This document shows positions 63,164 through 64,000 of a stretch of 64,000 nt of DNA, piece after piece. The stretch comes from Paragorgia papillata (Eukaryota > Cnidaria > Anthozoa > Scleralcyonacea > Coralliidae). The notes under the pieces were generated by a model. The model made no database searches. It saw nothing but the letters and a program-made list of their open reading frames with translations, and had not been told where the DNA came from. The stretch covers positions 434,001-498,000 of the forward strand of contig JAWNZC010000285.1 in NCBI GenBank assembly GCA_035771165.1, in the 5' to 3' direction. The number at the start of each line of letters is the position of its first letter. Position 1 is the stretch's first letter. The translations under genes and the position numbers were made by a program.

Positions 63164-63500
63164 AATTTGGCAGTGTTCAGCCAACACTTGATAGGTGTTA
63201 AATTACACCAATTGGTGTAAAATGACAACTTACACTTTTTTAGTGTTAATTTACACGCATTATGTGTATTTGTACACTTGACACGTGTAGCCACAACACT
63301 TGTTTGGTGTAAATCAGGACATAACTCATTTAACACTATGATCGTGTAAATTTACACTATAAAGTGGTAGTCTAACACTAGGTCAGTGTAAGTTTACACC
63401 TGGATAAGTGTAGAAAGACACATGTTTGGTGTAACACAACAGAGTCAATATTTTACACTGTTTTGGTGTAAATCAACACCAGGAAGCGTTAAGCCGAACT
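63157..63500. repeat. dense GTGTAA/TTACAC palindromic repeats
   Basis: GTGTAA and TTACAC (with AACACT and AGTGTT variants) recur every 10-25 bp, many as small palindromes such as TTACACCAATTGGTGTAA. It begins exactly where the RT of element Y stops and is probably a short non-autonomous DNA transposon with internal repeats. The ends are not sharply defined. Confidence 0.65.
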
Positions 63501-63689
63501 TTCCAGCACGATTTTGCGTTTAATGGAAAATATTTTTAAGGTCCCATACTATACCTGACATATATGAAAACATCAATTGCAATATTTTTGTAATATTTCT
63601 TTGCAAATTTAATAGATTCTAATAAATCTAACTTTGCATATACAGTATAAATTAATACACACAGAACATGTTAAAATATATAATTATTT

Positions 63690-63990
63690 ATTATGCCTGG
63701 TTTCCATATAGTCCTAAGAGTCGGCAACTTACAGTAGTCGCCGACCAGTCACAGACTCAGTCTGGGGACATGGAGACATCTTGTTGGCGTAGTCATACTG
63801 AGTTCAACTTTATAATAAACAAGTGACTGTATTTAACAACTGGGTATTGGAGGTCGAAGAGTATGTAGCCTGAATCCACCCTCCCCTCAACACCTGCAAC
63901 CTCTGCCGGCTATGGTTATGGAAACCAGTTTTCAAGCACACAAGTCACACACCGAGTCTGTTATAACTATATGGCAACCAGGCTTAACTT
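63690..63990. mobile_element. ~300-bp MITE-like element at the right edge
   Basis: GCCTGGTTTCCATATAGT at the left is matched inverted by CTATATGGCAACCAGGCT at the right, with one mismatch. The interior repeats CAGACTCAG/GAGTC text and is non-coding. A related CCTGGTTTCCATTTGG repeat occurs at about 41908. Confidence 0.6.
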
Positions 63991-64000
63991 ACATTATTTA

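Overview
This is a piece of animal nuclear genome made almost entirely of mobile DNA. I found no host protein-coding gene that I could defend. The eukaryotic, metazoan reading rests on canonical 5S rRNA, U1 and U2 snRNA genes, a GT-AG intron, poly(A)-tailed LINEs, Ty3/gypsy elements, a Penelope-like element, a Helentron and a 5S-headed SINE. The mixture is typical of early-branching marine invertebrates (a cnidarian would fit), but the species cannot be fixed from this sequence.

Left part (1-17450). A compact block (1-5721) holds the end of one gene, two paralogous small putative DNA-binding proteins, an intact protein-primed type family-B DNA polymerase, and a convergent zinc-finger gene. 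Hairpins follow the genes, which suggests an integrated virus- or plasmid-like replicon. After it come a short-repeat zone, a possible inverted-repeat transposon, a ~150-bp satellite (7880-8850), a damaged Helentron on the minus strand (9.5-15.9 kb) with a C-terminal endonuclease, and a 5'-truncated Penelope-like element with RT and GIY-YIG remnants.

Middle (17465-46484). A CR1/Jockey-type LINE is split by a 28.2-kb insertion (17852-46062, target duplication CAAT). The insertion is a minus-strand Ty3/gypsy-like element whose integrase lies upstream of RT (Gmr1-like order). It has been hit by a second LINE (19349-21812), a 562-bp duplication around a 1.3-kb insert, an inverted-repeat transposon inside its LTR, and an 18-kb TTAA-flanked DNA transposon (26495-44469). 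That transposon carries a transposase-like gene, a second unknown gene, a 195-bp satellite, several palindromic elements, a 5S-derived SINE and another complete Ty3/gypsy element (36043-41479, target duplication GTTAA).

Right part (46485-64000). Removing insertions leaves an array of 5S rRNA, U2 snRNA, U1 snRNA, 5S, U2, all on the plus strand with a unit near 1.05 kb. The first U2 gene is interrupted twice: by an ORF1-only relative of a Tx1/L1-type retrotransposon after about nt 25, and by a different element after about nt 57 with a 21-bp target duplication. The second U2 gene is interrupted near the first site by a longer Tx1/L1-like element with ORF1, endonuclease and RT. These insertions contain further elements: a P-superfamily transposon, a copy of the U1 promoter plus U1 5' end, and a third Ty3/gypsy element (54569-59248, target duplication CTTGG). 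The window ends in short palindromic repeats and a possible inverted-repeat transposon.
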